A stretch of 64,000 bases of DNA from Pristionchus mayeri (taxonomy: Eukaryota; Nematoda; Chromadorea; Rhabditida; Neodiplogasteridae): the NCBI GenBank assembly GCA_036245805.1, contig BTRK01000002.1:38360661-38424660 (forward strand), written 5' to 3'. The translations under genes and the position numbers were made by a program. Every line of letters begins with the position of its first letter. Position 1 is the stretch's first letter. Below are positions 27,201 to 38,000 of this stretch, one piece after another. The notes below the pieces were generated by a model, which was not told where the DNA came from, made no database searches, and worked only from the letters and a program-made list of their open reading frames with translations.

Positions 27201-29272
27201 ATCTCAATTTTGGCCGCTGCTAGCTTTAAATATTCAACTGAAATATCGCAATTTCGAGGTAATTCGTATAATATGTACCGACAGACATGACATAAAGTAG
27301 TATAGAGGCTCTCCACTAGTTGGATTTTAAAAATATTATTGCATGAATATGCGATTCTGAACGTGCGGATTTGAAATAATTGCTATTTAGAAAGGATTTT
27401 CGTGAAATTTTGAGAAATTTTTATAAATTAATGCAATTTACCTCGTTTTGAGTCGATTTTTATTGATGAGAGTGAATTGTTCGTTGTTTTCCAAATTTCG
27501 AATTTCATAATGCTGAAAATTTCGATATTTTTAGATCTTTGAAATCTGTAAGTACGCAGACGTTTTCTAATAACCTTATATGCAAAAATTGTTTTACGCC
27601 TGAAATTAGTCGAATCCACTCGAAAATACACATTAATTTTGTATAAATTATTTTTGCGTCCTCTCAAAGTAACGTTTCCATGCAATAATATTTTTAAAAT
27701 CCAACTACTGGAGAGCCTCTATACAACTTTATATCATGTGTGTCGGTACATATTATTCGAATTACCTTGAAATTGCGATATTTCAGTTGAATATTTAAAG
27801 CTAGCAGCGGCCAAAATTGAGATTTTTCGATGTTGGTAAAATCGAATTTTTAGGAATGAGTGAAACTCCGTATTTTTTAGCGTAATCATACTTCTCCAAT
27901 AGTAAATATTTGTTCAAAAGTGATCTGAGATCACGATGGTACGCCTGAAAAATACAAATTTATGCAGAAATTTTGCATAATTAAGTTTTCCTCGAACCAG
28001 GAAACCCCGTCCGTGCACGTCTTTTGGAGCGAAAAATGGCGCCTAGGAGTAACTTTTCACGTAGAATATAAATACCACATTTAAAAAAGGGCATACGGAT
28101 TAAAATTTTTCAGGGCGTCAATTTCGTCGTATTTTATTTCATAATATTTACCATATTTTTTTTTACAGATGAGCTAGCTTTTCACTTCCAACGGTAAAAA
28201 TGCTTATCTCGTCGAGATCTCTCAGAATTACTATGCATTTATGAGGTTTGGATGAGCCGTTCAAAAGATACAAAAACCGACCACCCAGATACAGCGCGAC
28301 ACAGGAAATGAGGGGTCAGAGATACGGCTTTCTAAGGTCCATTTTCGAACTCTACGCGAAAAGTTACCCTATGATCAATCTTTATATTGATACTTTATAT
28401 TTCGTTGTACGGCTTATAGATGATATTGCTCAGTTCTCTCAGATAGTCATGAATGCTCATGAATGAATGCTCATATGCTCATGAAAAAAATGAAATGTTG
28501 ATGAAACATTTCGTCAATATTTCATGTTTCTTTGTTGTGTGTCTAGCATTATTTTATTGTAAAAATCCGTTTTGTAAAACGCATATGAAAAAAATGCACA
28601 CAAGCAAAAGTAGCAAAAATGAAAATTCAAGGAAATTGCACAGTAATGGTACCTAAATTTATATCACGTACGATATTGTACGTCCTAGCGAAGTACTGCA
28701 ATTCTCATATAGATAAATGCGAGGTCTCGGCAAATTAATTCAACCGAGATTGCGGATCAGAAAAGGGGTGTCATGATCTGTGGGACAAAGGAGAAGGATT
28801 TCGGTGTCCCGTCGAGAGCAATCTTAGGTACTGTGTCTTGTGGATTTTGATCGTAAACTAATTTATAAGAGTCTAACAAGAAAATGGGAGCATAATAAAC
28901 GGAACAATGGAGCACGTAGTGTGCAATGAAGACACGGGTCACTGGACGATAGAAGGAAGGAGAGAAGTGGAGATCGATAAAAGAGCGAATATCTACTGCG
29001 AGAGTCAGTGCACATTTTAAGTTATAAAATTGCCAATTTTGAATTTGCGATAAAGCACCAAATTACAATTTTGATATTCAGAAAGCAAAAGAAAATAAAC
29101 AAATTGTTCTTGTTGAGTTAAAATACATTTCAGAAGATGCTGTGAAGAAGGTAGCTCCAAATCACGATGTCCACTTCGCCGTCTCCCTCTCAGCAATTGC
29201 GGTCACAATCATAGTGACTGGCGTGTTCATAATTCGATCCAATTCGATTCTCGCGGTGTTGATTCATGCATG
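18252..29272 (+). CDS. Large modular cysteine-containing surface/secreted protein, family not recognised
   Basis: Exons include 18252-18421, 19511-19591, 19858-19958, 20059-20356, 20405-20485, 20597-20694, 20736-about 20908, 22710-22790, 22894-22990, about 23129-23300, 23418-23495, 23599-23694, 23795-23879, 24028-24176, 26129-26219, 26264-26422, an exon near 28740-28830, one near 28907-29010 and a transmembrane exon at 29133-29272. A module recurs: an [LRV]xYVxRxIDWxTCG block (PIDWTTC, RPIDWGTCG, RTIDWETCG), then a C-x4-GxC...FP exon ending in GxMIR or GIRM, then a YxVxV...GC exon. Splice phases agree over 19858-20908. Later exons resemble sushi-like Cys/Trp patterns. TGA at 22897-22899 replaces the conserved Cys of one C-x4-GxC exon, and a TAG ends the 26264-26422 exon, so this may be two genes or a decaying one. 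The start is not identified. Confidence 0.5.
18919..19470. mobile_element. Foldback element (MITE-like), about 0.55 kb
   Basis: Two arms of about 250 bp are inverted around 19200: CAATTGCTAAAACGACAATT on the left returns as AATTGTCGTTTTAGCAATTG on the right, and the inner parts also match. It lies in an intron of the modular protein gene. Pieces of the same family occur at 44370-44570 and near 48225-48260. Confidence 0.85.
21708..22695. mobile_element. Foldback element, about 1.0 kb
   Basis: Arms of about 480 bp converge near 22195. For example GGTGCTGATCACGATGGTCA on the left returns inverted at 22590-22610, and GAATCCAATTCTATATAAT returns near 22445-22465. It lies in an intron of the modular gene between the exons at 20736 and 22710. 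No coding capacity is seen. Confidence 0.85.
24203..25975. mobile_element. Tc1/mariner-type element, 1.77 kb, TA flanks
   Basis: The left end TCAGGCTGAGTAATAAGTTT is matched inversely by AAACTTATTACTCAGCCTAA at the right end, with TA at 24201-24202 and 25976-25977. The terminal pattern resembles the 3542-4563 element, so both are probably related mariner families. The interior has open frames near 24280-24800 but no readable DDE/D motif, so the element looks decayed. It is inserted in an intron of the modular gene. Confidence 0.8.
24701..24770. repeat. 7-bp minisatellite (GAATGGA), about 10 copies
   Basis: Perfect 7-bp repeats, ending in GAATGAT and then short GATAGAT-type repeats. They lie inside the 24203-25975 element. 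Confidence 0.95.
26472..28628. mobile_element. Large foldback element, about 2.15 kb
   Basis: Arms of about 870-950 bp, with an unpaired centre near 27346-27682. Paired blocks include GGGTAACTTTTCGCGTAGAG on the left with its inverse at 28355-28375, GGTTTGGATGAGCC, and TTGGATTTTAAAAATATT. It starts about 50 bp after a TAG at the end of an exon of the modular gene. No protein-coding frame is conserved between arms, so the short frames here are not annotated. Confidence 0.85.
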
Positions 29273-29694
29273 TTTGATGAGTGTGAGCATTTTTCAGAGA
29301 TTGTGATCTCGTCAGGGCAATTGCGGAAAAGGCATAAAATAACAAGACAAATTCGCACAAGAATTCGCAATCGCACTTGATAAAACCCTTCAATGATATG
29401 TTATATAAGGTTGCACAGCAATAGCAAAAATCGATAATTGTGACTGATCAGCAGAGCCTTTGTGCAAAACATTTCGGGGGAGAACACACAATATGTATCG
29501 ATTTCCTATAGAAAAGAACGTGACAATATACGAAAAGCTTTGAACACCAAATTTGATTCGTTTTTTTCCGCCAAGTTGTATTGTTTTCGATTTATTGTTT
29601 TTGTTTCTTACAAGAAAAACATTGTAAGAGGGAGAGTGACCGATATGACAGAAACATTCCATGCGTCACCAGGCGGTGGTCTAAGCCAGTGGTT
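29273..29694. other. Gap between transmembrane exon and retroelement, nothing recognised
   Basis: Open frames on both strands (29390-29704) show no known motif. Exons for a cytoplasmic tail of the upstream membrane protein could lie here but could not be placed. Confidence 0.35.
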
Positions 29695-30972
29695 TAATCT
29701 TTAATCTTTATCACCGACAGTATTAATAACCGTTGAGGAAAGAATAGGGAAGAGTAGGTCGGTCTTCGGGCTCGATCACAGCGAGCTGGGGGATGGGGTG
29801 GTATGTGGCAGTTATATGTTACAATCGTATTCGTGAGATAGATAGGGCTAGATCGGGGGTTTACTGATCTCTACGGAACAAGGGACGAGATGAGATAACT
29901 AATGGGTCAGGGAGGGTGTTCCAGAGCGGTAGGACTCTACTGGCACAAGTTGAAATCGAGACCGGCACTCTGAAGGGAATAGAAATGCGTAAACTATTTG
30001 AGGAGCGCAAATCACGAGTTAGCGGAGTGATTGTGTACAAGTCAGCAGAGTCGTGGTGAACGTGATTATGAATGGTCATACACATAGAACATATCCCGTA
30101 GGGCGCGGCGATACTCAAGGGTTTCAAGTGTGAAAATTTTCAATCTATCGGTATAGGGGAGTGGGGGAACAGAGCATCGTTGCAGAACTCTCCTGGTAAA
30201 CTCTCTCTGCACAGATTCGAGCTCATTCACAAGACCTACTGAAGTGGGATTCCATATTATACTGGACGATTCTAAGAGTGGACGAATGTATATTTTGCAT
30301 GCCTTTAAAAGAAGATCGGGGGATGTAGAATGAAATGATCTCAACAACAGATTGCACATTGATCGCGCTTTCTTACTAATTGTATTTATATAAAATTTTG
30401 GGTACCATATATGGTACCCAAAATGGAGGTATTTAGTTAAATATACGCCAAGGTCTCTTACTATGTCTTTGCTTGTTATAGTTTGACCGTTAAGGATATA
30501 TTGAGCTCGGTTCTTCACATTGCCTAGGTGAATGACATTGCATTTAGGTGAGCTGATACTCATATTCCATTGGGCAGTCCATTCAGATATTTTGCAAATC
30601 GCATTTTGGAGGTCATTGCTATAATCAGGGACCACCCCATAAATCTTGAGGTCGTCAGCAAATATATTGTAATGGACCGTCTTAGGAATGCATGTACCCA
30701 AATCATTGAGGTAGATAATGAATAGCAAAGGTCCGATAGAGGAACCTTGGGGGACGCCAGACTGGATAGGTGAGGGAGGGGATAAGTAGTCCCCGATGAG
30801 CACACGTTGCGAGCGACCCAAAAGATAAGACTCGAACCATTGAGTGATAGCGGGTGATATGCCCAGCGAGGAAAGCTTATGGATAAGCAGTCTTAAATCG
30901 ATCGAATCAAATGCTTTTTTATAATCAAAGAGGATTGTGTCAACCGACTTTTTCAAACTCAGCTGCTTAACA
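29695..30972 (-). mobile_element. 5'-truncated non-LTR retrotransposon (CR1/Jockey-like)
   Basis: It reads on the minus strand and starts inside the reverse-transcriptase domain. Its 3' end near 29697 shows short tandem GATTAAA-like repeats, typical of CR1/Jockey-like 3' termini. The endonuclease and the start of the polymerase domain are missing, as expected for incomplete target-primed insertion. No target-site duplication was identified. Confidence 0.75.
29861..30956 (-). pseudogene. Reverse transcriptase fragment of non-LTR element
   Basis: Motifs in order: FDYKKAFDSID (fingers/palm), SGVPQGSSIGPLLFIIYLND, the catalytic FADD box within YNIFADDLKIYG, then a thumb region (RSMCNLLLRSF, KIYIRPLLE) and a C-terminal tail with VLPLWNTLPD. 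The frame ends at a stop near 30066 while the tail continues in another frame from about 30090 to 29861, so there is a frameshift. A perfect palindrome around KpnI-like GGTACC at 30399-30420 interrupts the region after the FADD domain. The gene is inactive because of its missing 5' part and the frameshift. Confidence 0.8.
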
Positions 30973-30995
30973 TACAGTACGAGCTAATCGCCTTG

Positions 30996-31417
30996 GTCAT
31001 GTGCGTGCGCGGCGCTGCGCGGCGGAGCGGGGCTTGCGCGGATTGATTTTGCGGAAAGAATATTGTTTTTCACGATTCGAACCTATTATTTTCGAATTCT
31101 CCGTAAAATTTCGCATCGGAAGGACTATTCATTCATATTTTTAGAAAAAGAAATCAATATTTTGAATTCTGTAATGCTGCAACCTACCGTAATCTCAGTT
31201 TGCGATACTGTCGCTATCGTAAAGTGAGATTACGGTAGGTTGCAGAAATTCCGCATTCAAAATATTGATTTATAAATATAAATATATCTTTAAAAATATG
31301 AATGAATACTCATCCGATGGGAAATTTTACGGAGAATTCGAAAATAATAGGTTCGAATCGTGAAAAATAATATTCATCCCGCAAAATCAATCCGCGTAAG
31401 CCGCGCGCAAACATGAC
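30996..31417. mobile_element. Foldback element, about 0.42 kb
   Basis: Nearly complete inverted repeat around 31210: CGGATTGATTTTGC near 31038 returns as GCAAAATCAATCCG at 31381-31394, and the TACGGTAGGTTGCAG-type core is inverted around the centre. The right end coincides with the point where the left F-box-like gene stops matching its paralogue. Confidence 0.85.
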
Positions 31418-31940
31418 CGTCCACATAACGTAATTGTTGTATTTGGTCAAAACTGGATGGACTGGAAACATTCCGCTTGCGAGCTCGACTTTGGCCTGAA
31501 ATTGTGTAAAGATGTGCTCAACAAAATCGAAGACATAATGTAAAACTCACATCATCGAAGCGACTTATTGTTTGGATAAATAAGTTGCCGACTCCGGAAT
31601 AGCTCGCAATTTTCTCAGGAATAATCGCGCAAACGCGCACAAACTTGTTCTCCTCGATCGTGTTCATATTTAAAAACTTAATGAAATGCCCAGATCTGCC
31701 CGGGAAGAGGTAGACGCGCTCTAATGCAATTCTTCGTGTTTGATATGGACGGAACTCTTCCACTAGGTCGTACCACTTGCGTGAAATCTTAATTGTTGTT
31801 TAACATTTCAAGCAAATTAAACGCACCAATCTCATGACATAATTGGATTTTGGATCCATACGTGTGATTATCCTGGCCATATCCGCGGGTAGTGTGTTGA
31901 GATTGATTGAATGATCAGGTTCATTGCACAGGGATTCCAT
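31412..31940 (-). pseudogene. F-box-like gene, truncated paralogue
   Basis: Exon 1 (31940-31827, 38 codons) holds an F-box-like core: INLNTLPADMARIITRMDPKS...MRL. Exon 2 (31787-31551, 79 codons) continues ISRKWYDLVEEF and then LPGRSGHFIKFLNMN. Exon 3 starts at 31495 with KVELASG and breaks off after about 30 residues, exactly where the 30996-31417 foldback element begins. The paralogue at 33089-34116 continues there into membrane segments. F-box proteins recruit substrates to SCF ubiquitin ligases, but binding to SKP1 is only inferred here. Spliced phases join without a break up to the truncation. Confidence 0.65.
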
Positions 31941-32146
31941 TGGTGAGCAGCTGTAAGGTTCCTCGAAATATTTTCCACAAATTTTGCTTAAAAGATTGGC
32001 GAGGTGAAATCAGAGATCAATGTATGATTCAAATTTTAAAATGTATGATACATTAATAAAATAAATGAGCGCGTTTGAATAACGGCAATTTTAAGCGGGA
32101 GAAATAAAGTATGAATTCGGAAAACGGGCGCCACACCGACAAGTAA

Positions 32147-33085
32147 GAGAGACTATCTGAGTGAGTGAACATATTTGTGAAGACCCTTGGCAAAGTTCGA
32201 AAAATCGAATTCCTCCATAATGTATATACGTATAGTACTCGGTGAGTATAGCACGTAGATCACTTATGGAGTCATCCAGATAGCGTTTTCCAGGAAATAT
32301 AGGTGCTTCGAAATTTTTCGAAATTTTATTTTTCGCAACCGTTTCGAATGAATGACATCTTGAAAAATGCGAAAAATTTTAGTGATCACAATCACTAAAT
32401 TTCACGCTGATATGTTTTCAAATCCTTTAGAAAATTCGAAATTTCGACTATATTTTTTGAATGAAAAATCGTAGCTCGTTCAGGTGGGTGGATATGTGCA
32501 ATTTTTATTTCATCGTTGTGTAGTGCAGCCATGATACATTTTTTGTTAAAAATATGAACGAAATAAAAAGGTGAGTTTTTGAGAAATTGACGAAAAACGA
32601 CAAAATCACAAAATAAAGTCGGTTTTTGATGGGCTCAGCGGCCTACCGTACCCCTTCTAACCTGAAGTACTTGATGAGGTAAATCAATTACCACTAGTAG
32701 AATTTCGGTATTCCTTCGCGTGCGCGTGAGCGCAGGTCTTTAAAAGCTACCGTAATCCATGTATAATTACTGTAGCATTTAAAGACCTGAGCTCCCGCGC
32801 GCGCGAAGGAATACCGAAATTCTACTAATGGTAATTGATTTCTCTCATCGAGTACTTCATGTTAGATGGGGTACGGTAGGCCACTGAGCCCATCAAAAAC
32901 TGACTTTATTTTGTGATTTTGTCGTTTTTCGTCATTTTCTCAAAAACTCACCTTTTTATTTCGTTCATATTTTTAGCAAATAATGTATCATGGCTGCACT
33001 ACAAAACGCTGAAATAAAAATTGCACATACCCAAATTATAGTCGAAATTTCGAATTTTCTAAAGGATTTGAAAACATATCAGCAA
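32147..33085. mobile_element. Foldback element related to the one at 60372-61606
   Basis: The arms are inverted around 32765. GGTATTCCTTCGCG returns as CGCGAAGGAATACC, and AATAAAGTC...GATGGGCTCAG returns inverted near 32880. The outer left part (32150-32270, CTATCTGAGTGAGTG and TCCTCCATAAT) matches the outer arm of the 60372-61606 element but has no partner on the right. This copy therefore lost its right end, which abuts the 3' end of the F-box-like gene. Confidence 0.8.
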
Positions 33086-33088
33086 TTT

Positions 33089-34116
33089 AAAAATAAAGTA
33101 ATTTTAAAAACAATAAAAAAAACAGCTCACTGATATCAGAGTCATCTTCGAGACCACAAACGGCAATGAACACCTCACTGATTTCGTGTTCTCTGCATAG
33201 CTCGATGATCTGTTTTCTATAAAAATACATTTTTTATTACTCCTCATTTCTTCGCAAACAGGGAAAGTATCGCACCTGGTTCTCTCATCCAGACTGTTTT
33301 CCCACACTTCAAGCCGGCGGATTTGCACACCACGCAAGGATTTCAAGACTTCCAAATTCGCGAATCTCTCCAGTCTCAGCGTTTCAATGTGCTTGAATTG
33401 GGAGAAGAATCGTGAAAATTCAGCAGATACTTTCCATCCTGGTATGCGCATGCAGCATTGTATTGCAATGTATATGATCAGAGCCACAAATATAATGAAA
33501 GAAGCCATAATCGTTCCAGGGATTATGGCCAATTTCAGGGAAAATCCCAGTTTGTGCACGTCGATTGTGAACATGCTCAACACGACAACCATCAGTGCAA
33601 AAGCGACGGCCCAGATTGCATGATAGGCGTACTTGAACAGAACTGGTCGTACAAATAGCAAATCAGTTGCAAGCTCGACTTTGCCCTGACAAGTTTTCAA
33701 TTATTGGCTAAATCTTGTAGAAAACGCAATTTAATAAACTATAAACATTGTTGCAACTCGCATCGTCGTACTTAGTGATTTTATGCTTGAGTAAATCACA
33801 GACATCAGGATATTTCCAGATCCTCTCCGGTGTGATCGCGCACATTCGCATAAATTGGCACTCCTCGTACATATTCATATGCCATATCTTTATGAAATGC
33901 CCAGATCTTCCGGGCAAGAGAAGAACGCGTTCCAAAGCCAGTTTCGATCGAGTATGCATGGGACGAAATTCCTCGACCAGGTTGTTCCACATTCGAGAAA
34001 TCTGAAGTTTATTGTTCAAAGTTGATGGAATAAGGACTCACTAAAGACATGTTCAAGACAGATTTCGGCTCCATGCGTATGATAAGTGTGTTGAGATTGA
34101 TGGAATCATTCTTCAT
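33089..34116 (-). CDS. F-box-like protein with predicted membrane segments
   Basis: Exon 1 (34116-34042) encodes MKNDSINLNTLIIRMEPKS. Exon 2 (from 34001 to about 33765) encodes ISRMWNNLVEEFRP and then LPGRSGHFIK. Exon 3 starts at 33685. A last exon from about 33219 gives an acidic end (IIELCREHEISEVF, then EDDSD). Exon 3 has two or three hydrophobic stretches (AIWAVAFALMVVVLSMF, then IIPGTIMASFIIFVALIIYI) followed by leucine-rich-like text (IETLRLERFANLEVLKSL). An F-box joined to membrane segments is unusual. Exon 1 is shorter than in the paralogue, having lost the LPADMA part of the F-box. The stop near 33089 lies in AT-rich sequence at the edge of a foldback element, so the true C-terminus may be lost. 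Confidence 0.6.
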
Positions 34117-35098
34117 TGACTAGATTGAATGATGTTCTAGCAATATTTTCAAGTAAATTAAACTGAAGTATTTTCAAAATAAATGCGCGTCCTCAAGAAA
34201 ACATAAATAACGCCTTCTCGGAGCGGATGGATCATATAATATAGACGGGAAAAAGGACGCCACATAACAATAATGTATTCGCGCCATCACAAATAACCGT
34301 CGCACTCAATGCCTTCTAAGTGCGCTGGTAATTTACTTCGCTATCTTGCGTAGTCTAGATAAGATAATGCAAAAATAAGATAAGATCTGGAATTTAGAGA
34401 TAAAGCGAATTTGTCATGAAGATGCCCGAGATTTTTGCTATTGTGTAACATAGGAAGATGGGGGAACATAATGATGTAACACTGTTATCGCAAAAAATAG
34501 TACACCACCGAAGTAAATTTGGTGCACTCCGTAAATGATGGAAAAGAAATAAAACAAATCAGATTTCTGTAATTGTTCCTAGTATTTTTGAATTCAACAA
34601 TGAACAACACAATTTGTGTAATTAGAAATTAGAGCTTCAGTCAATTTTTCGAATTCGCATCTCGAATCCCAACAGACCGAAAGTCCAATCGTTTCATTAT
34701 GATAATTACGTAGTGGCCCGTAGTGGAAGTTAAGCCACGGTGGAAACTTCACGTTTTAGTGTTACACGAATGACACTGAGACCTGGTCGGATCCCCCTTA
34801 GCGTGCGCGCACTGCCAGGGAGAATTCCCCATCGTTGGTAAATAAAGAGGTGTTTACTCGACAAGAAAGAAACGAACACTCTCCGCCTCCTTGGGCTAGT
34901 CAAATTATGCATGATGTGTTTTGATCCCCTACTAGGGATACCACCTCAAAAATCCTGAACAATCGCCCATCAGTCTGACAGATTAGAAACATTGTAAAGA
35001 GTACGTTTCTTGACAAGCCATTCCTAGTTCCTGCTACCATTACAGACGTAAAAGATCGAAGTAGTGTTCGACTTTCTTACTGAAACTGCAATTATTGC
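34117..35098. other. Intergenic region, no gene recognised
   Basis: AT-rich, with no spliced coding pattern. A minus-strand frame at 34730-34912 (GILPGSARTLRGIRPG) resembles the degenerate 3' ends of retroelements but was not identified. A small hairpin lies at 34714-34740 (TAGTGGAAGTTAAGCCAC). Confidence 0.35.
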
Positions 35099-38000
35099 AT
35101 GATTCATTTTTTTGCATTGTTGCTATTTCCATTCCTTGAGATTCCCAACTTTCCATGCCCATCAAACAGCAACCTACTGCATTTCTCCGAGGCAAGCAAG
35201 TATAGGGACTATTTAATGTGCTACTTTTTTGTAAACAAATCGACTTCATCGGAAACTAACCCTGAAACATACAATGTTTATTAAAATAAAAGGTATATCT
35301 TTATCTTGCAAACTTTACTTTGAAAATCAGAAAAGTTATTCCACTCCAGAATCTCCTCCGAGGCCCTATTGTTGCATCTGGCTGAGCGGATCGACTGATT
35401 CAGAGCGTCCCATATGGAGATCGTTGTGGAACCAAGCAGTACTAAGGTCGTATTTACTAATTATAAAATTCATTATTGAAAATAATTATTGTATTACATC
35501 TAATTTAGATCATGCACGGGTAGCGGCGCCAACATGACCATCGATAGAGTGAGGCAAGCCAAATAAACATACAGTCGCGCCGGAAAGTATCCGTACGATT
35601 TGATTTTTTCATAACTTTTCCTGCAGTTGGCTTAGCAAGTTAGATTTTGTAGTGCTATATACCAAATCCATCGAAGAATACGATGCGAGTATTGCGTCAT
35701 CACGCGCTTCATAACTGATTGCGTAGTGATGACGCAATCGAACAACACTTTTTCAAACATCCATTATTCTTACAAAGATTTTTTCCTGCTGGCCAAACTG
35801 TCTGAGGTAGGAGTCATGACTGAGGCCTACCCAGAATAATTTTTTGAAAGTGCTGCGCGGTCGCACAGTTTCTGCAGCCGTGCTGCAAAAATAGGGTCCG
35901 AAATTCAGATCTCGGCTTCTAGACTAGCTAGAGACTCGTTCAAAACGTCAAAATAATCGCCATCATGAGTCTGTTTACCACTATGAGCGATAGAGTGTAG
36001 ACGACGAGAGTGCGTAAACACGGTGTTTCCCGACCCTAGTATACCTCCGAAAAACGTACGCCGCGGGCAGGAAAGATATCCAATTGCTCTAAAAAGTTGG
36101 GAATCAGATCTTCAATACATTTTGAACATTCCTATGCAAAAATCAGATTTTTACCGACATTTCCCACAAAGTTGTGAATGCCCAAAAAATGGTCATGCAA
36201 AAAAGTGATTTTTTCATGCCCTGAGGGCAAATTTTGAGATATCGTGTTCATTTTCTCAGAATCATCTGGACTCATGATGGCGATCATTTTGACGTTTTGA
36301 ACGAGTCTCTAGCTAGTCTAGAAGCCGAGATCTGAATTTCGGACCCTGTTTTTGCAGCACGGCTGAAGCAACTGTGCGACCGCGCAGCACTTTCAAAAAT
36401 TTATTCTGGGTAGGCCTCAGTCATGACTAATACCTCAGAAAGGTTGGCCAGCAGGAAAAAATCTTTGTAAGAATAATGGATGTTTGAAAAAGTGTTGTTC
36501 GATTGCGTCATCACTACGCAATCAGTTATGAAGCGCGTGATGACGCAATACTCGCATCGTATTCTTCGATGGATTTGGTATATAGCACTACAAAATCTAA
36601 CTTGCTAAGCCAACTGCAGGAAAAGTTATGAAAAAATCAAATCGTACGGATACTTTCCGGCGCGACTGTAATTCAAATAATAATATCAATAAATGAAACT
36701 CGTAAATTAACCAGATCTTTATTGTCTAATTGCTGATGTCAGGGAACAAGGTCGGATGAGAACTATGACGTCATGCCGCCTTTGATACATCACAGGCCGC
36801 ATGGCTGCATAGTTCTCATCCGAAGTACTGCTGACAGATCGTCCGTCCTGCTTCCACCCACACTCATTACTGGCGATATGGGCTCTGTACCGGCGGAGAC
36901 GAGAAAATATTTCGGGGAAAGAGACACGAAAATAGAATCAACGCTCGATCAGGTGACTGGACACGGCATAATGTTGACATTTGTTTTATGAAAACCCCAA
37001 CTCAAATTCGCGAGACCACTGAAAAAACTGCCCCACACAGCGTGTTTGGAAATGAGGCACGATGCTGAACCTTAAACCCTGTTTTTGTCTTCTTGAATTT
37101 TAAGTATTACCGAATTAATGCTGATTTCCCAATTTTTAGAACAACACTGCCTTCACAAAGAACCAAAAACTACTGGCGGACATTATTGAAAAGGTAACTG
37201 GAATATCACAAATAGAAAGATACTGTCAGTAACTTTTCCAACAGATGACCACGCCGCTCTCACAAATCATCGTTCTAGGCGGCCTCTCGGGTGAGATATT
37301 ATCACGGGTCTCCTGTAAAAATGTAGGAAAAAGAGGCACGTTTGCGTCTTGTAGCGTCTTGTAGCAGGTAGATCACAAAAATCGATAATGAGCAGTTTAG
37401 ACCAAATCAAGTGGATGGACCTTAGTCTAACCCCCAATAGTGTCCACCAACCAAGCTACAACGAAATCGAAGATACGAAATATGTCTAGTTGCCAGCGTA
37501 ATAGACTCGTGTTATATGACCCAGTCGAAAAATGGCTAACTTATTTTTTGTGGAAGAAATTCAAATTCGAACTGAACTTAGGCCACAATCAACAAACTAT
37601 TGGGGTGTCCGGAAAGTTCGTATAATGCTTCGGAAAACAGTCAGTTCGCGATCAAATGCAGTGATTGCGCAATCTGTTTGTCAACAATGTATTGCATCAT
37701 TCTGACGTTGAGTAGTGAGAGGATTTAATCAGTCTCCTAATTGCTACATTGATTCTTGTGATGGACATCCATATCTACCTCCGAGCAGTTTTACATCATT
37801 ACTACCGTCTTGGCCGATCCGAGAAGGAGGCCCACTCTGCCCTGGCCCAGTCGGAAGGAGCTGACGCCCCCTCCATACCCTTCTGCTATACGTGGTTCTC
37901 CCGCTTCAAGAAAGGGGAGTTTGGTCTCGATGATCAACCCCGCTCTGGACGCCCTCCCTCCCTCGATCAGCCTCTCGTTCTCCGCACACTGAAGCGCAAG

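Noticed and set aside
26544..28656. Open frames in the 26472-28628 palindrome (for example one starting MDEPFKRYK on both arms)
   Set aside because: They are mirror copies in the two arms, with no conserved motif and no splice structure.
34730..34912. 5S rRNA or other RNA gene
   Set aside because: A few rRNA-like words (GACCTGGTCGGATC) but no matching overall sequence or folding.
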